Below are positions 9,810 through 21,380 of a stretch of 64,000 nucleotides of DNA, in pieces. The notes under the pieces were generated by a model. It saw nothing but the letters and a program-made list of their open reading frames with translations, was not told the DNA's origin and did no database searches. Both the position numbers and the translations under genes were made by a program. Positions within the stretch are counted from its first letter, which is position 1; each line of letters starts with the position of its first letter. Source of the stretch: GCA-2733415 sp965178635 (GTDB taxonomy: Bacteria; Bacteroidota; Bacteroidia; Flavobacteriales; Flavobacteriaceae); contig CBCXVT010000030.1 of the NCBI GenBank assembly GCA_965178635.1, positions 1-64,000 of the forward strand. The letters run 5' to 3'.

Positions 9810-9841
9810 TACACTAGTGTAACTGACACATTATATGTGTC
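9810..9841. promoter_or_regulatory. tandem palindromes, probable operator
   Basis: Two perfect palindromes stand side by side: TACACTAGTGTA (9810-9821) and GACACAT-TAT-ATGTGTC (9825-9841). They lie directly downstream of a minus-strand TATTTTTG (9842-9849), where transcription of the propeller lipoprotein should start. Neither is followed by a T-run on either strand, so they do not look like terminators. An operator for a dimeric regulator is the simplest reading. Confidence 0.5.
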
Positions 9842-9874
9842 CAAAAATAGTGTTTAATATAGACTTCAAGTAAA
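9842..9874 (-). promoter_or_regulatory. putative promoter of the propeller lipoprotein gene
   Basis: On the minus strand TATTTTTG (9842-9849) matches TAnnTTTG exactly. Upstream are TTTA at 9871-9874 (21-base spacer) and CTTG at 9867-9870 (17-base spacer) as possible -33 elements. The expected start point falls inside the adjacent palindromes. Confidence 0.5.
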
Positions 9875-9924
9875 GTTATATTATATTTATAGAATCTGCA
9901 ATGGTAGTGAGCAAGAGTAATTAA

Positions 9925-10782
9925 TTATTCTACTAGTGGTTTCAAACCTCTAAATCCCATATCAACTACTTGTTCACCAGCGTTTGGTTCAAATTTACCA
10001 TCGGCAGTAACTTCTGTCCATTCAAAACTGTTATTTGTGGACAAGGATAAGGTGATAACCACATCTTCAGTTTCGTTACCAGTTATAACAAAGCTATTTT
10101 CAAACTCACCAGTAACCACACATGAGCCAGCTGGTACAGGAGAAGTTGAAGCAATTGGGTTGGGTACAGTTGTGCCAGAAGCTTGCCCAACAGAGACTGT
10201 TCCTAAAGTTTCAAAAGCCCAATAGCCTTGTGCCCTATTTCCGTTTACAGTTACAGTTTCTTGATCTACTTCATAAGATGTAATATAATTGTTAAAGCCT
10301 ACAAAACTAGCTAAAGTACCTGTGTAGTCAATGGTATTGTGTAAAAAGTCAATGTTATAATTCTGGTAGGTTAAAGATACTCTAGCCCATTCATAAGTTC
10401 CAGTTGCGACGTCATTTAAAGGGATGCTAAAAAAGGTTTCATTTTCGGTTACTAATTTCGCATTTTGAAAATCTACAGCATTTGAGCCTCCAGCTGTTGT
10501 TTCATCGCCTTTATAAATAACCTCTCCATTACCAAGTGCTGTAAATGCAGTTGGTGCTAATTCAATATAATGAGCACTCATCATATTAAAATCAGGAGAC
10601 TGTGCTGCATTTCCTAATGGAATATCTGCTGGTGTTCCTAAGTTTCCAAGTCGCTCTTGATTGGGGTCAAATTTAAATTTAACAATTAAGTTTGGCTCAG
10701 ATTGTGTATTGTCAGTATCGTTGTTTTCACATGAAAGTATAAGACCTGTAAAAAGGCAAAAAAAGATATGTTTCAATTTCAT
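9925..10782 (-). CDS. lipoprotein of unknown function
   Basis: A 285-residue protein with a lipoprotein signal peptide (lipobox LILSC, Cys18) followed by an Asn/Asp-rich linker. The body is beta-rich and contains LIVKFKFDPNQERLGNLG, HYIELAPTAFTALGNGEVIY, a segment ending VPAGSCVVTGEFENSF, and VVITLSLSTNNSFEWTEVTADGKFEPNAGEQVVDMGFRG cut into short strands. The terminal part with FEWTEVTADGKFEPNAGE looks like a ligand or metal-binding domain of the kind found in MbnP-like lipoproteins, but I am not certain of the family. It starts 17 bases after the stop of the large BNR-type gene and may belong to the same transcript. Confidence 0.55.
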   Translation of the reverse strand: MKLKHIFFCLFTGLILSCENNDTDNTQSEPNLIVKFKFDPNQERLGNLGTPADIPLGNAAQSPDFNMMSAHYIELAPTAFTALGNGEVIYKGDETTAGGSNAVDFQNAKLVTENETFFSIPLNDVATGTYEWARVSLTYQNYNIDFLHNTIDYTGTLASFVGFNNYITSYEVDQETVTVNGNRAQGYWAFETLGTVSVGQASGTTVPNPIASTSPVPAGSCVVTGEFENSFVITGNETEDVVITLSLSTNNSFEWTEVTADGKFEPNAGEQVVDMGFRGLKPLVE

Positions 10783-10799
10783 AAGTAAACTAATTTAGG

Positions 10800-13638
10800 T
10801 TATTCAACTATTAAAGAAACGCTTTTTTTAGCAGTATTAGTATGTATGTCAATAGTATAGTTGCCTTTTGGTAAATAAAACTTGTTGTTTTTCTGTTTGG
10901 TGATATTTAAATCATCATTTTCCTCTAGGTAGTCTTTTCCTTTTTTAGTGATGGTTAAATCATAATCTATTGTATTAAACCCTTTGTCAAGCTGACTCGT
11001 AAATTGTTGTAATTCCTTTTTATTTTCGTTTAAAATAGTAACAGTTGCCCTCGTTTCAGATGAAGTATATAACTGTAACGTTATGTACGGTTCATAAGGT
11101 TCTAGCCATTTACTCCAGGTGCTCCCCCAGTTTTTGCTGTGTTTTACTGCTGGAATTTCAGCAATATGTAACGGGGCATTTTTAAATGTGTCGTAATCTT
11201 TAAACACGGCTACATTGGTTTTATATAAACTTCGTCCGTGAGTAGCAACAATTAAATCATTAGATTTTGGTTCAATTACCAAATCGTGTACAGCTACATT
11301 TGGTAAACCGTTTGAAAATGTGTCCCAAGATTTTCCATTATTGAATGACACATACAAACCATTATCTGTTCCTACATATAGGATATGTTCGTTATTTTCA
11401 TCTTCTTTAATGACATTAACAGCTGAATGTGGGATGTTAGATGAAATAGATGTCCACGTGGTTCCATAATCATCAGAGGCGTAAATGTAACTGGTAAAAT
11501 GATCATTTCTATATCCGTTTAAAGTCACATACACTCTCGATTTTTTATGTTTTGAAGCGATAACTCGTGTTACCCATAAATCTTTCGGAAATGTGTTAGA
11601 AATGCTTGTCCAACTTCCTCCAGAGTTTTTAGTAACATGTACTAAACCATCATCACTACCTGTATAAATTACTCCAAATTCAAAAGGTGATTCACTAATA
11701 GATGTTAATGTTCCGTAAGCCACGTTTCCGTCTTTAGCACCTTGAGTTAAATCGGGACTTATTGCTTGCCAATCATCACCTTGGTTCATAGAACGCATCA
11801 ATTTATTTCCACCTAAATATAAAATATCTTGGTTGTGTGATGATAATAAAATAGGCGTTTGCCAATTGAAGCGATATGGTTTTTCACCTAAGTTATGTTT
11901 TGGTTGTATATAAGTACTTTCATCTGTAGCACGATTGATGCGGTAGTAATTTCCAAACTGATAACCAGTATAAACAATATCAGAATTTCTATTGTCAATT
12001 TGTACTTGCATACCATCACCACCCATAATACTCTCGTAGGGATATTTCCCTTCTTGATGCCACGACTTATCTTCTTTATGTGTATTCGGACCAACCCAAA
12101 CACCATTATCTTGTAAACCACCATACACATTATATGGTTCTTCATGATCTACATTTACAGTGTAAAACTGCCCAACAGCTGGATTATTACATTTTATCCA
12201 ACTCTCACCATTATCATATGAAATGTTTACACCACCATCGTTACCATCAATCAAGTGTCCTTTTAAATTCGGATTAACCCATAAAGTTTGATGATCGGCA
12301 TGCACGTTTTCTTTACTGATTGATGTGAATGTTTTCCCACCATCATCTGATGTTATAATTGGCACACCACATAAGTAGATGCTATTTTTATCTTTCGGAT
12401 TCACGCGGATTTCTCCAAAATAATACCCATAAGAATAAAACAGATCGTCTATATAATCATCGTGAGTTTTAATCCACGTTTTCCCAGCATCATCACTTCT
12501 ATAAACTTCTGCACCAATAACTGGTGTGTCAAATAATTTTGAATTTGCAGTATCTAAATACGTGGCAATATCTGCGGGTTTTGCTTCTTTAGTACGAACA
12601 AGTTGCTTGACATTCTCTGCGCGATACTTTTCTTGAAACCCGTTTTGTTTTAAAAAGGTATTTAATTTTTTATCAGACAGGTTTAAAAACTCATCAACAG
12701 TCATATTTTTAAAATCAGTTTTTGATAAGCCTTTACTAGCAGAAGTTTCATCTTTTTGTCGTCTATTCTGATTGTCTAAAACAGCATAAACTGTATTAGC
12801 ATCGTAAACCGTTAAACCAATTCTACCAACGCCATCTCCTGTAGGGAACCCAGAATTAGTATTTATTTTTGACCAAGAATTACCAGCGTCGGTACTTTTG
12901 TAAATTATAGATTCTGCACCGTCACCATCAAAATGCCATGCTTTTCTGTTGCGTTCCCAAGCCGCCGCATATTGAATGTTAAAATTATCAGGCTGTACTT
13001 TTACATCAATAATTCCAGTGTTTTCAGATATGTATAAAGTGTGTTTCCATGTTGCACCACCATCAGTTGTTTTAAAAATACCACGTTGTTGGTTTGGAGA
13101 ATACAAATGACCAATAACACCAATAACAATTTCTTCAGGGTTTTGCTCGTTTAGAATAATGCTACCAATATGATGGGCGTCTTTTAAACCCATATTAATC
13201 CAAGTTGCACCATTATCAGTACTTTTTAAAATTCCAATCCCGGCATAAGATGATCTTGACGAATTGTTTTCCCCAGTACCAACCCAAATTGTTTTGGTAT
13301 TCCAATGCACAGCAATAGCACCAATGTTTTGTGTGTTTGCAGTATCTAAAATAGGTGTAAAAGTTGTTCCGTTATTTTTGGTATGCCATAAACCACCAGA
13401 AGCGTATGCTGCATAAAATTCATTTGGGTTATTCGGATTTACAGCCAAATCTACCACACGTCCGCTCATAATAGTTGGACCAATATTAGTAAAGGCTATG
13501 TTTTTTACTAAAAGCGTTTTCTTGTAATTTTCTTTTCTGAATTAAAGCTGTTTCAACGGTTTCTGGAGTAGTACTTACAATTTGTGATAGTCCAAATAAC
13601 GGAGTTAATAAGAACAATAGCGTATTAAGAAATCTCAT
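10800..13638 (-). CDS. sortilin/BNR-repeat exported protein (frameshifted near N-terminus)
   Basis: A large beta-propeller protein with many Asp-box (BNR) repeats of the form S-x-D-x-G-x-T-W, for example STDNGATWI, SDDAGKTWI and SDDYGTTWT. This is the VPS10/sortilin or 'glycosyl hydrolase' type common in Bacteroidota. The true start is the ATG at 13638, which gives a signal peptide MRFLNTLLFLLTPLFGLSQ; one extra T near 13509 shifts the frame, and without it the protein reads LVKNIAFTNIGPTIMSGRVVDL into the long ORF. Restored length is about 945 residues. No T9SS sorting domain is visible at the C-terminus. Such proteins may bind or cleave glycans or proteins; the activity is unknown. Confidence 0.8.
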
Positions 13639-13742
13639 AAAGATGTGTTTTAAGATCCTAAAAATACTGAATATTTTGGTTATGTTTTATTCGAGGTTAT
13701 AAAATTGAAATGTTATAAGTCATCTTTTGATGAAGGATTATG

Positions 13743-13750
13743 TAAATTTG
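13743..13750 (+). promoter_or_regulatory. putative -7 element of the aminopeptidase gene
   Basis: TAAATTTG matches TAnnTTTG exactly, 22 bases before the ATG at 13773. No TTTG lies at the ideal spacing upstream; the nearest (13726-13729) is too close, so the -33 element is weak or absent. Confidence 0.45.
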
Positions 13751-13772
13751 AAACTCTTAAAACTAAATCATC

Positions 13773-15063
13773 ATGAAATACACACCAATAAAAAGCGAGT
13801 TGTTTGTAGCAAATAGAAAGAATTTTGCTGCACAAATGAAACCGAGTAGTTTAGCAATTTTTAATTCGAATGATATTTATCCAGTGAGTGCAGATAGTAC
13901 TTTGCCGTTTGAGCAGCATCGTGATATTTTTTATTTGAGTGGTGTAGATCAAGAAGAAAGTGTTTTAGTAATTTTTCCTGATTGTCCAAAACCTGAACAT
14001 CGTGAAATTTTATTCTTAAAAGAAACGAATGAGCATATTGCAGTTTGGGAAGGCGAAAAATTAACTAAAGAAGCAGCATTTACGACTAGTGGCGTAAAAA
14101 CAGTGTATTGGTTACAGGACATGGAAAAAGTGTTGTTTGAAATCATGACACAATGCGATACGGTATACATCAACACTAATGAACATTATCGCGCTAATGT
14201 AGAAACGGAAACGCGAGAAGCACGTTTTACAAAATGGTTATTACAAAAATATCCAGCACATTCGGTTGCAAAATCTAATCCTATTTTACAACGTTTACGT
14301 TCAGTTAAAAATTCTATTGAATTAGATTTATTACAGCAAGCTTGTGATATTACAGAAAAAGGATTTCGTCGTATTTTAAACTTTGTAAAACCTGGAGTAT
14401 TCGAATACAATATTGAGGCTGAGTTTATGCATGAATTCCTGAATAATCGTTCAAAAGGATTTGCGTACACGCCAATTGTTGCTTCTGGTAATAATGCTAA
14501 TGTATTACATTATATAGAGAACAATCAAGAGTGTAAAGCTGGCGATTTAATTTTATTAGATGTTGGTGCAGAATACGCTAATTTCTCATCAGATATGAGT
14601 AGAACAATTCCTGTTTCTGGACGTTTTTACAGACCGTCAAAAAGCAGTATATAATGCAGTGAATCGTGTTAAAAATGATGCAACAAAAATGTTGGTTCCA
14701 GGAACTATTTGGGCAGATTATCATGTTGAGGTTGGTAAATTGATGACGTCTGAATTATTAGGGTTAGGTTTACTTGACAAAGCAGATGTACAAAATGAAG
14801 ATCCGAAATGGCCAGCGTATAAAAAGTATTTTATGCACGGTACGTCTCATCATATGGGACTCGATACACACGATTACGGAATATTAACAGAGCCAATGCA
14901 AGCTAATATGGTATTTACTGTAGAGCCAGGAATTTATATTCCAGCTGAAGGATTTGGTATTCGTTTAGAAGATGATGTGGTAATTCAAGAAAAAGGTGAG
15001 CCTTTCAATTTAATGCGTAATATTCCTATTGAAGCAGATGAAATAGAGGATTTAATGAATTAA
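13773..15063 (+). CDS. pepP: M24B Xaa-Pro aminopeptidase (frameshifted)
   Basis: A creatinase-fold metallopeptidase that removes N-terminal residues next to proline. The N-terminal domain covers residues 1 to about 175. The dinuclear metal ligands are visible: Asp263 (LLDVGAEY) and Asp274 (SSDMSRT), the His in FMHGTSHHMGLD, and the Glu residues in VEPGIYIP and RLEDDVV. The frame breaks near 14628, where one extra T follows GRF; without it the protein continues TDRQKAVYNAVNRVK. The corrected length is about 429 residues, normal for PepP. All active-site residues survive, so I take the break as a sequencing error. It stands alone, cytoplasmic, with its own putative promoter. Confidence 0.88.
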
Positions 15064-15082
15064 AAATATTTCTCTATATTTG
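15051..15082 (+). promoter_or_regulatory. promoter of the SGNH hydrolase gene
   Basis: TTTA (15051-15054) and TATATTTG (15075-15082) with a 20-base spacer fit the Bacteroidota consensus well. The expected transcription start near 15089 leaves a 28-base leader before the TTG at 15117. Confidence 0.6.
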
Positions 15083-15116
15083 AGAGAGACAATTAATTCA
15101 TTAAAAACTAACTAAT

Positions 15117-16886
15117 TTGAAACACATCTACACACTAATTCTGAGTGTAAGTTGCTCATTTCTTTATGCGCAAACTTGTATGCCAGAACCAAAAGTACTT
15201 ATTGCCGGTGACTCATGGGCACAATACATGTCTGATGACGGAACCCACAATGAAATCTTTGATAAATTCGGGCACCCAGATTTTGATTTATTAGGGCCGT
15301 CTTTAGGCTCTAATCCAGGTCCTGGTTATACAGGAACTGAATACGCTATTAGTGGTTCAGAAGCCAGAGAATGGGCAGATATGGCAAATTACCCTTGGGT
15401 AGATAATGTTATTACTGAAATAACCAACAATCCAACTATTGAAACCGTAATTTTAAGTATTGGTGGTAATGATATTCTAGCTGCCAAATCTGGTGGTGGT
15501 TGGTATAAGGATATGGATTTAGATGTTGCAGGTTCAGAAGCAGCTCTATTTGCAACTATACGTGATAATACGTTTGTAATTATTAATGAAATTTTAGCTG
15601 TACATCCAGATGTAGAAGTTTTAATTTCAAGTTATGACTATCCTAATTTTAACACAGGTCCTTTTTGGGGCCCTTTTTACGCTTATGGTAAACGTGACGA
15701 TTTAAGTAGAGATGCAACTAATGATGAAATTACTGACCCAGAATTGAACCAAATGATGGTTACTGTAGAAGAGGAACGTATTACTTGGTTAGTTTAGAGC
15801 CTAATTTACGTTTTGATAATGCTATCGGTTTATCGCATTACTATTATGGAGATGGTGTAAGTGCACCGGGAACATTGCCATTACCGGAACAGACACCTCC
15901 TTTTTCTGCAAATTTTAACGGAGGGAATATTAATTTACCAAGTTTACGTTCTAATTTTAGAAGTGCACCTGACCCAATTCATTTAAATGCAGATGCTTAC
16001 GAGTATAAAATTATACACCAAACACTAAACTATTTCATGCCTAAGATTAGAAATGATATTACTACTACATTATTTTCTTCTGGAGGTACTCAAGATGGTT
16101 GGACAAATGGTTCAACTGTTGGAACAACAGAAATTAGAGTTGGAGATGATGGTACAGATAGTTATAAAGGGATTCTAAATTTGATACTAGCTCAATCCCG
16201 GATGATGCAACCGTAGATAAAGTTAGTTTATATGTTTTAAGAAATAATGCTAATCAGAATAATCCATTTACCTCTGGAGCTTTAGGCGCTGCGCAGATTG
16301 ATGTGAAAAGTGGAAGCTTTGGAACTATCGCAATTGAAAATTCTGACTATTCTGAAGCTGCTGATGCAACGGATGCAGGATGTTTTCAAGGATCTGTTTC
16401 TGCAACGACCATGCGTTACGAATCGATTTAGATTCAGATGGGTTAGCTGCAATTAACGTTACTGGAAATACACAGTTTAGAATATCATTTCCTAACACAG
16501 ATGCTAACGCTGATTATGTAGATTTTAACACAGGGGATGCGGTTGTAGATTCTGATTTTACAACTGTTGGTCTAGCCGAATATATGAATAGCGCAAAACC
16601 ATTTATTGATATTCATTATACACAACCATTGAGTGTTGATGAATTTGACATGAGTAATGTTACTTTGTATCCTAATCCAGTGAAAAATAATTTTAACATT
16701 AAAGGTTTAGATAATTCATCTTACCAATTAGAAATATTTACAGCGCAAGGGCGATTAGTGATGACAGAAAATAAGTTTAATACTAGTGAGTCTATCTCAA
16801 CTGAAAATTTATCTAACGGACTTTATTTTGTAAGAATAAAATCTGATAACTCTTCTAAAACAATCAAGTTTATAAAAGCAAATTAA
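15117..16886 (+). CDS. T9SS-exported SGNH hydrolase (frameshifted)
   Basis: One gene in three reading frames, about 590 codons. It begins with TTG at 15117, giving the signal peptide MKHIYTLILSVSCSFLYAQ. SGNH blocks are intact: GDSW (nucleophile Ser), GGND, and DPIHLN with the catalytic His. A middle segment near 16150-16400 (KGILKFDTSSIPDDATVDKV after correction) resembles a DNRLRE-type carbohydrate-binding domain. The end, LYPNPVKNNFNI to the terminal KFIKAN, is a T9SS type A sorting domain. Frame changes are near 15780, 16180 and 16405; at least the second looks like a missing A. It is probably a secreted esterase or lipase-like enzyme acting on acylated polysaccharide. Confidence 0.75.
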
Positions 16887-16929
16887 ACTGAAGTTTAATT
16901 TTTAGAGAATAGTTTAATATTATTAAAAG

Positions 16930-16965
16930 ATGCTTAGTCTGATAGCATTCAGGTTAAGCATTTTT
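16930..16965 (+). terminator. intrinsic terminator after the SGNH hydrolase
   Basis: ATGCTTAGTCTGA and TCAGGTTAAGCAT pair over 13 positions with two G-U wobbles around the loop TAGCAT, followed by TTTTT. The 3' arm contains the stop codon of the convergent brnQ gene at 16954. Confidence 0.72.
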
Positions 16966-18240
16966 GTTTTGCTTAAATTCTACTATATTCATAATAATAA
17001 ATACTAAAAGAGTAGGTGTTATCCATCCGAAGCCTTCATTTCCAAAAGGCAGTATGTTTATAAGTGGTGTTATAATATCTTTAGTAGTAGAGAAGTAATG
17101 TAATACATCTGGTAAACTTCCTAAAATAGTAATCACTGTCACTGATTGAAACACATTTTTTGTAGCGAATTTTTCTGGTAATACATTTAGTATAATAAAC
17201 ACAATAGTAATTGGATAAATTACCATTAATACTGGGATTGCAATTAAAATAATATGATTAAAATTCAATTGTCCTACTAAAACGCCTATAACACAGCATA
17301 CCGCAACGATAGTTTTAAACGCGTTTGATTTTTTAAAATAGTAAGAGAAATAATCCGCAGCACCAGTGACTATTCCTACAGCAGTTGTAAAACACGCTAA
17401 ACTTACCAAAACACTTAGAAAGACAGTACCAATATTTCCTAAAGTTTGAATACTAATACCTCTCAATAAATTTGGTCTTGTAATATCTTCAGGATAGTTA
17501 TTACCAAACTTAGCGCCTAAGAAAATTAACGATATATAAATTAATGCAAGAGCTAGACCCGCAAACAAACTACTTCTAATTAATAAATACCGCTTGTCTT
17601 CGAATTTTTGATAACCTTTTAAATTTAATGAAATAATTAAAACCCCACCAATCACCATTCCTCCAATGGCATCAAAAGTTTGATAACCTTCTAAGAACCC
17701 TTTAAAAAACGCTTTAGACTTAAGAGTGTTTGTAGTAATTTCTGTAGTGTCCATTGAACAACCAATACCAACAATTATAATTAAAATAGAAACAATTAAC
17801 GGTGTTAAAAACTTTCCGAGTGTGTCGATGATTTTTGACCGATTACTCGCTACCAGATAAACTAATAAAAAATATACTGTACTTGTAAATATAGATGGCA
17901 ATTCTATATATGGCGCAATACTCATTTCATGAGTCAGAGCAGCAGTACGTGGTGCTGGTATAGCAACAGCAATAATGTATATGATCAAACAAAAAATCAT
18001 ACTAAATTTAGGAGACACTTTTTTACCAAAATCATACATATTCCCTTGTAGTTTAGCATGTGCATAAATGGCTAAAATTGGCAATATTACTCCAGAAATT
18101 ACAAACCCTAAACTTACCCAAGTCCAAGCAGATTGTTGTTGTAAACCTAATAATGGTGGTAGTGTTAAATTTCCCGCACCAAAAAACATAGCAAATAATG
18201 CTAGTCCAATTAATATAGAATCTTTTTTGTTTTTGTGCAT
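16954..18240 (-). CDS. brnQ: branched-chain amino acid carrier (LIVCS family)
   Basis: A cytoplasmic-membrane symporter for leucine, isoleucine and valine. The N-terminus LIGLALFAMFFGAGNLTLPPLLG is the family signature (FGAGN-hinge), and about 12 hydrophobic helices follow over 428 residues. I choose the ATG at 18240 (MHKNKKDSILIG) rather than the in-frame ATG at 18279, because the extra 13 residues would overlap the divergent promoter and are not hydrophobic-family sequence. The gene is intact. It is divergent from the alpha/beta hydrolase with only 41 bases between starts. Confidence 0.88.
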   Translation of the reverse strand: MHKNKKDSILIGLALFAMFFGAGNLTLPPLLGLQQQSAWTWVSLGFVISGVILPILAIYAHAKLQGNMYDFGKKVSPKFSMIFCLIIYIIAVAIPAPRTAALTHEMSIAPYIELPSIFTSTVYFLLVYLVASNRSKIIDTLGKFLTPLIVSILIIIVGIGCSMDTTEITTNTLKSKAFFKGFLEGYQTFDAIGGMVIGGVLIISLNLKGYQKFEDKRYLLIRSSLFAGLALALIYISLIFLGAKFGNNYPEDITRPNLLRGISIQTLGNIGTVFLSVLVSLACFTTAVGIVTGAADYFSYYFKKSNAFKTIVAVCCVIGVLVGQLNFNHIILIAIPVLMVIYPITIVFIILNVLPEKFATKNVFQSVTVITILGSLPDVLHYFSTTKDIITPLINILPFGNEGFGWITPTLLVFIIMNIVEFKQNKNA

Positions 18241-18255
18241 AAGAAAGTATTTTTG
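18226..18255 (+). promoter_or_regulatory. promoter of the alpha/beta hydrolase gene
   Basis: TTTG (18226-18229), an 18-base spacer and TATTTTTG (18248-18255) match the Bacteroidota consensus. The -33 element lies inside the first codons of the divergent brnQ gene, so the two starts share the same DNA. The expected start point is about 20 bases before the ATG at 18282. Confidence 0.6.
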
Positions 18256-18281
18256 CGCTTGTAGCGTTAAATGTAACAAAA

Positions 18282-19062
18282 ATGATATTAGATTATAAAG
18301 GAACTTCTGTTTTTTATACTGATGAAGGGAAAGGAACTACACTAGTTTTATTACACGGGTTTTTAGAAAACTCAACAATGTGGAACGCTATAAAACCTGA
18401 GTTACTAAAAAGGAATAGAATAGTTTGTATTGATTTATTAGGACATGGGCAAACAGAATGTTTTGGTTATGTGCACACGATGGACTTAATGGCCGAGGTA
18501 GTTTCTGAAGTGTTACTACATTTAAAAATTAGACGCTCCATTTTTGTTGGACATTCTATGGGAGGCTATGTTGCTTTGGCTTTTGCAGAACAATTTCCGG
18601 ATAACGTGAAAGGGTTGTGTTTGTTAAATTCAACGTCAAGAGCAGATAGTCTTGAACGAATTCAATTACGAAATAGAGCGATTGAAGCTGTAAAAACGAA
18701 TTACAGTAATTTAGTAAGAATGTCAATTAGCAACTTGTTCAGGCCCAAAAACAGAACACTTTTTCAAGATGAAATTAAAGCAGTTAAAAAAGAAGCTTTA
18801 AAAACACCGTTACAAGGCTATATTGCTGCACAAGAAGGCATGAAGATTCGTTTTGATAGAGAAGCGTTATTACATTTTTTCACCTTATCCTAAATTGATA
18901 ATTATGGGTAAGAAAGATCCCGTTTTAAGTTATGAAGATTTAATAGACCAGATAAAAGATACACAGGTAGAAAAATTAGAACTTCCTGATGGTCATATGA
19001 GTCATATAGAAAACCAGCAGGAAGTTATTGTTGCTTTACAAGAGTTTGTGAAGCGTTGTTAG
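18282..19062 (+). CDS. alpha/beta hydrolase (frameshifted)
   Basis: A serine hydrolase of about 259 residues. The oxyanion strand-loop LVLLHGF (22-27), the nucleophile elbow GHSMGG with Ser92, an acid in GKKDPVLSYED and the catalytic His in LPDGHMSHIE are all present. One extra T in the run near 18878 breaks the frame after LLHF; correcting it joins LLHF to SPYPKLIIMGKKDP. It is cytoplasmic, because no signal peptide is visible. Substrate unknown: similar proteins act as esterases, or as MenH-like or BioH-like enzymes, and nothing nearby decides between them. Confidence 0.8.
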
Positions 19063-19069
19063 TGTAATG

Positions 19070-19854
<785 letters not shown>

Positions 19855-19880
19855 AAGTTGTTATATTGTCCTTGTTCGGA

Positions 19881-21352
19881 TTATGTTTTTGGTAGTGTTA
19901 CCTTAAAAATGGTCCCTTTATGTTCTTCAGATGTAAATGTAATATTTCCGTTATAAGTTTCAACTATATTTTTTTACCATAGCCAATCCTAGACCCATAC
20001 CACTTGATTTTGTAGTAAATTTAGGTTCAAAAATACGAGCTTTTATTTTCTTCTGTAACACCTACGCCGTTGTCAGAAACTGTTATTTCTATGAGGTTGT
20101 TTTTTTGATTTACAGACACATCTATTCTTGGTGAATTATTATGTGTATTGGCTTGAATGGCATTTTTCACCAAGTTAGTGATGACTCTAATAAGTTGTGT
20201 TCTATCAAAAGTTCCAGTAATTTGTTCTTCAGATGGGTTGAAAACGATATAGTCTTCATTAAAAATATCTAATGCTAAACGCATCACCTCAACAACATCT
20301 AGGGATTCATTTTTTTGAACCGGCATCTTCGCAAAATTAGAAAACGCTTCAGCAATAGTACTCATGGTATCTATTTGCTGTATTAAGGTTTTAGAATACT
20401 CATCTACTTTTTGATGAATATCGCCATCTTCAGGGTCAAACTTGCGTTGAAAACTCTGGATGGTTAATCGCATTGGTGTTAGCGGGTTTTTTATTTCATG
20501 GGCTACTTGTTTTGCCATTTCTCGCCACGCTTGTTCACGTTCACTGGTTGCTAATTTCACAGCACTTTCCTGTAATTCATCAACCATATTATTATAAGCA
20601 GTGACAAGAGTTTTGACCTCATGGCTAACATTTTCAGTTTCAATTTTTGTATTGCGTTTATTTAAACGTGTTTGATTAATTTTATCACTAACAATAAGCA
20701 ATGATTTTGTAATATATTTAGATAAAAAATAAGCTAATACAACCGCAATAAGTAATACAAGTGAATAAATAACCGCTAATCGCTTTAAGAATTCATCTAA
20801 TTCTTTAGATATAAACTGATTATCTTGTATGTATGGCAGAGCTAATATTGCTAATGGCTTAAATTGATTATCTGTGATATATGTGTATGAAGACTGAATT
20901 ATTCTACCATCTTCGTTAGTAGTATCTACATATCTTTTATCAATTGCATTATTAAGGCTTTTTAAAATGTTTTTAGGTAATTGTTCTGGGGCAATATCAG
21001 TTTGTTCACCTATTGAAGAAGCACTCGATGCAATTAAAAAATCGCCATTAAAATCATATAATTTAACCTCTAAATTATGAACATCTGCTAATTCATAAAT
21101 AAAGTTTTTTTCCTTAAAAATTAAAGGAATATTCTTTGTAGTTATAGGGTAAGTGGTTTTAGCTTTTAACTGATATTTTATTTGATCTTTAACCGTATGT
21201 TCCTTTCTTATAAGTCGATCTTCATGATAATCAGTAGCCTCTTCATTATATTGATAAATAGCTGTGATGGCCATTAAAACCGAAGCCAAGAGCACCACAA
21301 AAATCATGGAAATAAAAATACGAAGTCGTAACGAGAGCTTTTTAATATTCAT
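19881..21352 (-). CDS. NtrY-like membrane sensor histidine kinase (frameshifted)
   Basis: About 489 residues. Two membrane helices (10-31 and 191-210) flank a periplasmic sensor of roughly 160 residues; a HAMP linker (211-265) follows, then the dimerisation helix with phospho-acceptor His285 in VAHEIKNPLTPMRL, an N-box (RVITNLVKNAIQAN) and the DNGVGV box. The HEIKNPLTP form is characteristic of NtrY-type kinases. The C-terminal ATP lid needs two extra A residues removed (near 20032 and 19972); it then reads ARIFEPKFTTKSSGMGLGLAMV. No response regulator is next to it. It starts 28 bases after hemJ in the same direction, so it may be cotranscribed with the heme genes. Confidence 0.85.
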
Positions 21353-21380
21353 TACGTAAATATAGCAATTATCACACCAA

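Noticed and set aside
18241..18279. ATG at 18279 as the brnQ start
   Set aside because: It would overlap the divergent promoter and add 13 residues not seen in the family.
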